DNA of 64,000 bases from Bacteroidales bacterium. Its GTDB lineage: Bacteria; Bacteroidota; Bacteroidia; Bacteroidales; UBA932. The notes under the pieces are model-generated. The model searched no databases. It was not told the DNA's origin and worked only from the letters and a program-made list of their open reading frames with translations. This document shows, piece by piece, positions 63,824 through 64,000 of the stretch. The stretch lies in NCBI GenBank assembly GCA_012510445.1, contig JAAZIA010000022.1, forward strand, positions 1-64,000, written 5' to 3'. Numbering within the stretch: the stretch's first letter is position 1; each line of letters begins with the position of its first letter. The position numbers were made by a program, and so were the translations under genes.

Positions 63824-64000
63824 TTTGTAAAATAAGGAGCGTTTTTATCTTTTCCGGAAAGAACCATTTGGTGAGAAGGCAGTGGCCACGGAATATTTAG
63901 TGTGGGAGAATCGTAACGAAAGACTCCTTCAGAAGCCGGATGATAAAGAACGTCTGTTTTATATTGTACAATAGCCTTGGGTGACAATACACAAAAGCCA
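63820..64000 (-). CDS. rfbC: dTDP-4-dehydrorhamnose 3,5-epimerase, 3' end (partial)
   Basis: C-terminal about 60 residues of RfbC/RmlC; the start lies beyond the right edge. Recognised by GFCVLSPKAIVQYKTDVLYHP, DSPTLNIPWPLP and the ending VLSGKDKNAPYFTK. The enzyme makes dTDP-rhamnose for surface polysaccharides. The stop overlaps the truB ATG. Confidence 0.85.
   Translation of the reverse strand, partial: GFCVLSPKAIVQYKTDVLYHPASEGVFRYDSPTLNIPWPLPSHQMVLSGKDKNAPYFTK

Noticed and set aside
1-64000. Mobile elements, prophage, integrases or horizontal-transfer islands
   Set aside because: No transposase, integrase, terminal repeats or attachment sites were recognised; gene content is core throughout.

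Overview
The window looks like a stretch of core chromosome from a Bacteroidota bacterium, most likely of the order Bacteroidales. Three things point there: the gene content (DUF2795 protein, FISUMP lipoprotein, ExbB-unknown-ExbD-ExbD cluster, prokaryotic HU/CCDC81-like protein, deoxyhypusine-synthase-like protein, PduO-type adenosyltransferase); Bacteroidota-type promoters (TTTG about 20 bp before TAnnTTTG, usually only the second box obvious); and few clear Shine-Dalgarno sequences before start codons. Genes are packed tightly, with many ATGA overlaps. I see no insertion sequence, prophage, integron, CRISPR array or rRNA.

Layout: 1-4.1 kb holds two exported proteins, an HU-like membrane protein, tRNA-Asn with promoter and terminator, a 50-residue YqaE protein, mntP and a secreted asparaginase. 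A deoxyhypusine-synthase-like gene without the catalytic lysine follows at 4.1 kb. From 5.1 to 11.4 kb runs a minus-strand operon trpS-dnaG-metG-DUF389. Then come aroA-aroC, recA (minus), rlmN-recX, a small 51-residue gene with its own strong promoter and terminator, and a ygjP-like peptidase followed by prfB (programmed +1 frameshift) and an AddA/RecB-like helicase-nuclease. From 21.7 to 31 kb there are mainly envelope genes: two ApbE paralogues, a FISUMP lipoprotein, two TPM-domain proteins, PhoH and CapA-like proteins that overlap, a SPOR lipoprotein, gcvT, and an M28-TonB fusion.

From 31 to 43 kb: leuS-yitT, a pair of AraC-type regulators (one membrane-bound), an ABC ATPase / cobalamin adenosyltransferase / DUF2795 / trkA cluster, folE, cca with a small nuclease-fold gene, and holA. 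From 43 to 53.6 kb a long minus-strand series runs ahcY-asnS-udk-TonB-like-repeat protein-rsmI-comEA-like, then natA-natB-5'-nucleotidase (two separate domains)-tdk. From 53.6 to 64 kb: a LytTR/LiaF-like pair, an alkaline phosphatase, the ExbB/ExbD energy-coupling operon, tRNA-Ser, dprA-tatD-ansA, and rfbC(partial)-truB-queA running off the right end.

Most of the window is housekeeping: translation (metG, trpS, leuS, asnS, prfB, truB, queA, rlmN, rsmI, cca, two tRNAs), replication and repair (dnaG, holA, recA, recX, addA, dprA), and nucleotide, folate and aromatic metabolism. The more unusual points are degenerate enzyme paralogues (deoxyhypusine-synthase-like, ApbE, M28, chorismate synthase), an RF2 frameshift site with a strong internal Shine-Dalgarno, several promoters sitting only 3-5 bp before start codons, and a strongly signalled small protein gene. 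Where two start codons were possible I moved the start downstream if the upstream one lay inside a promoter box.
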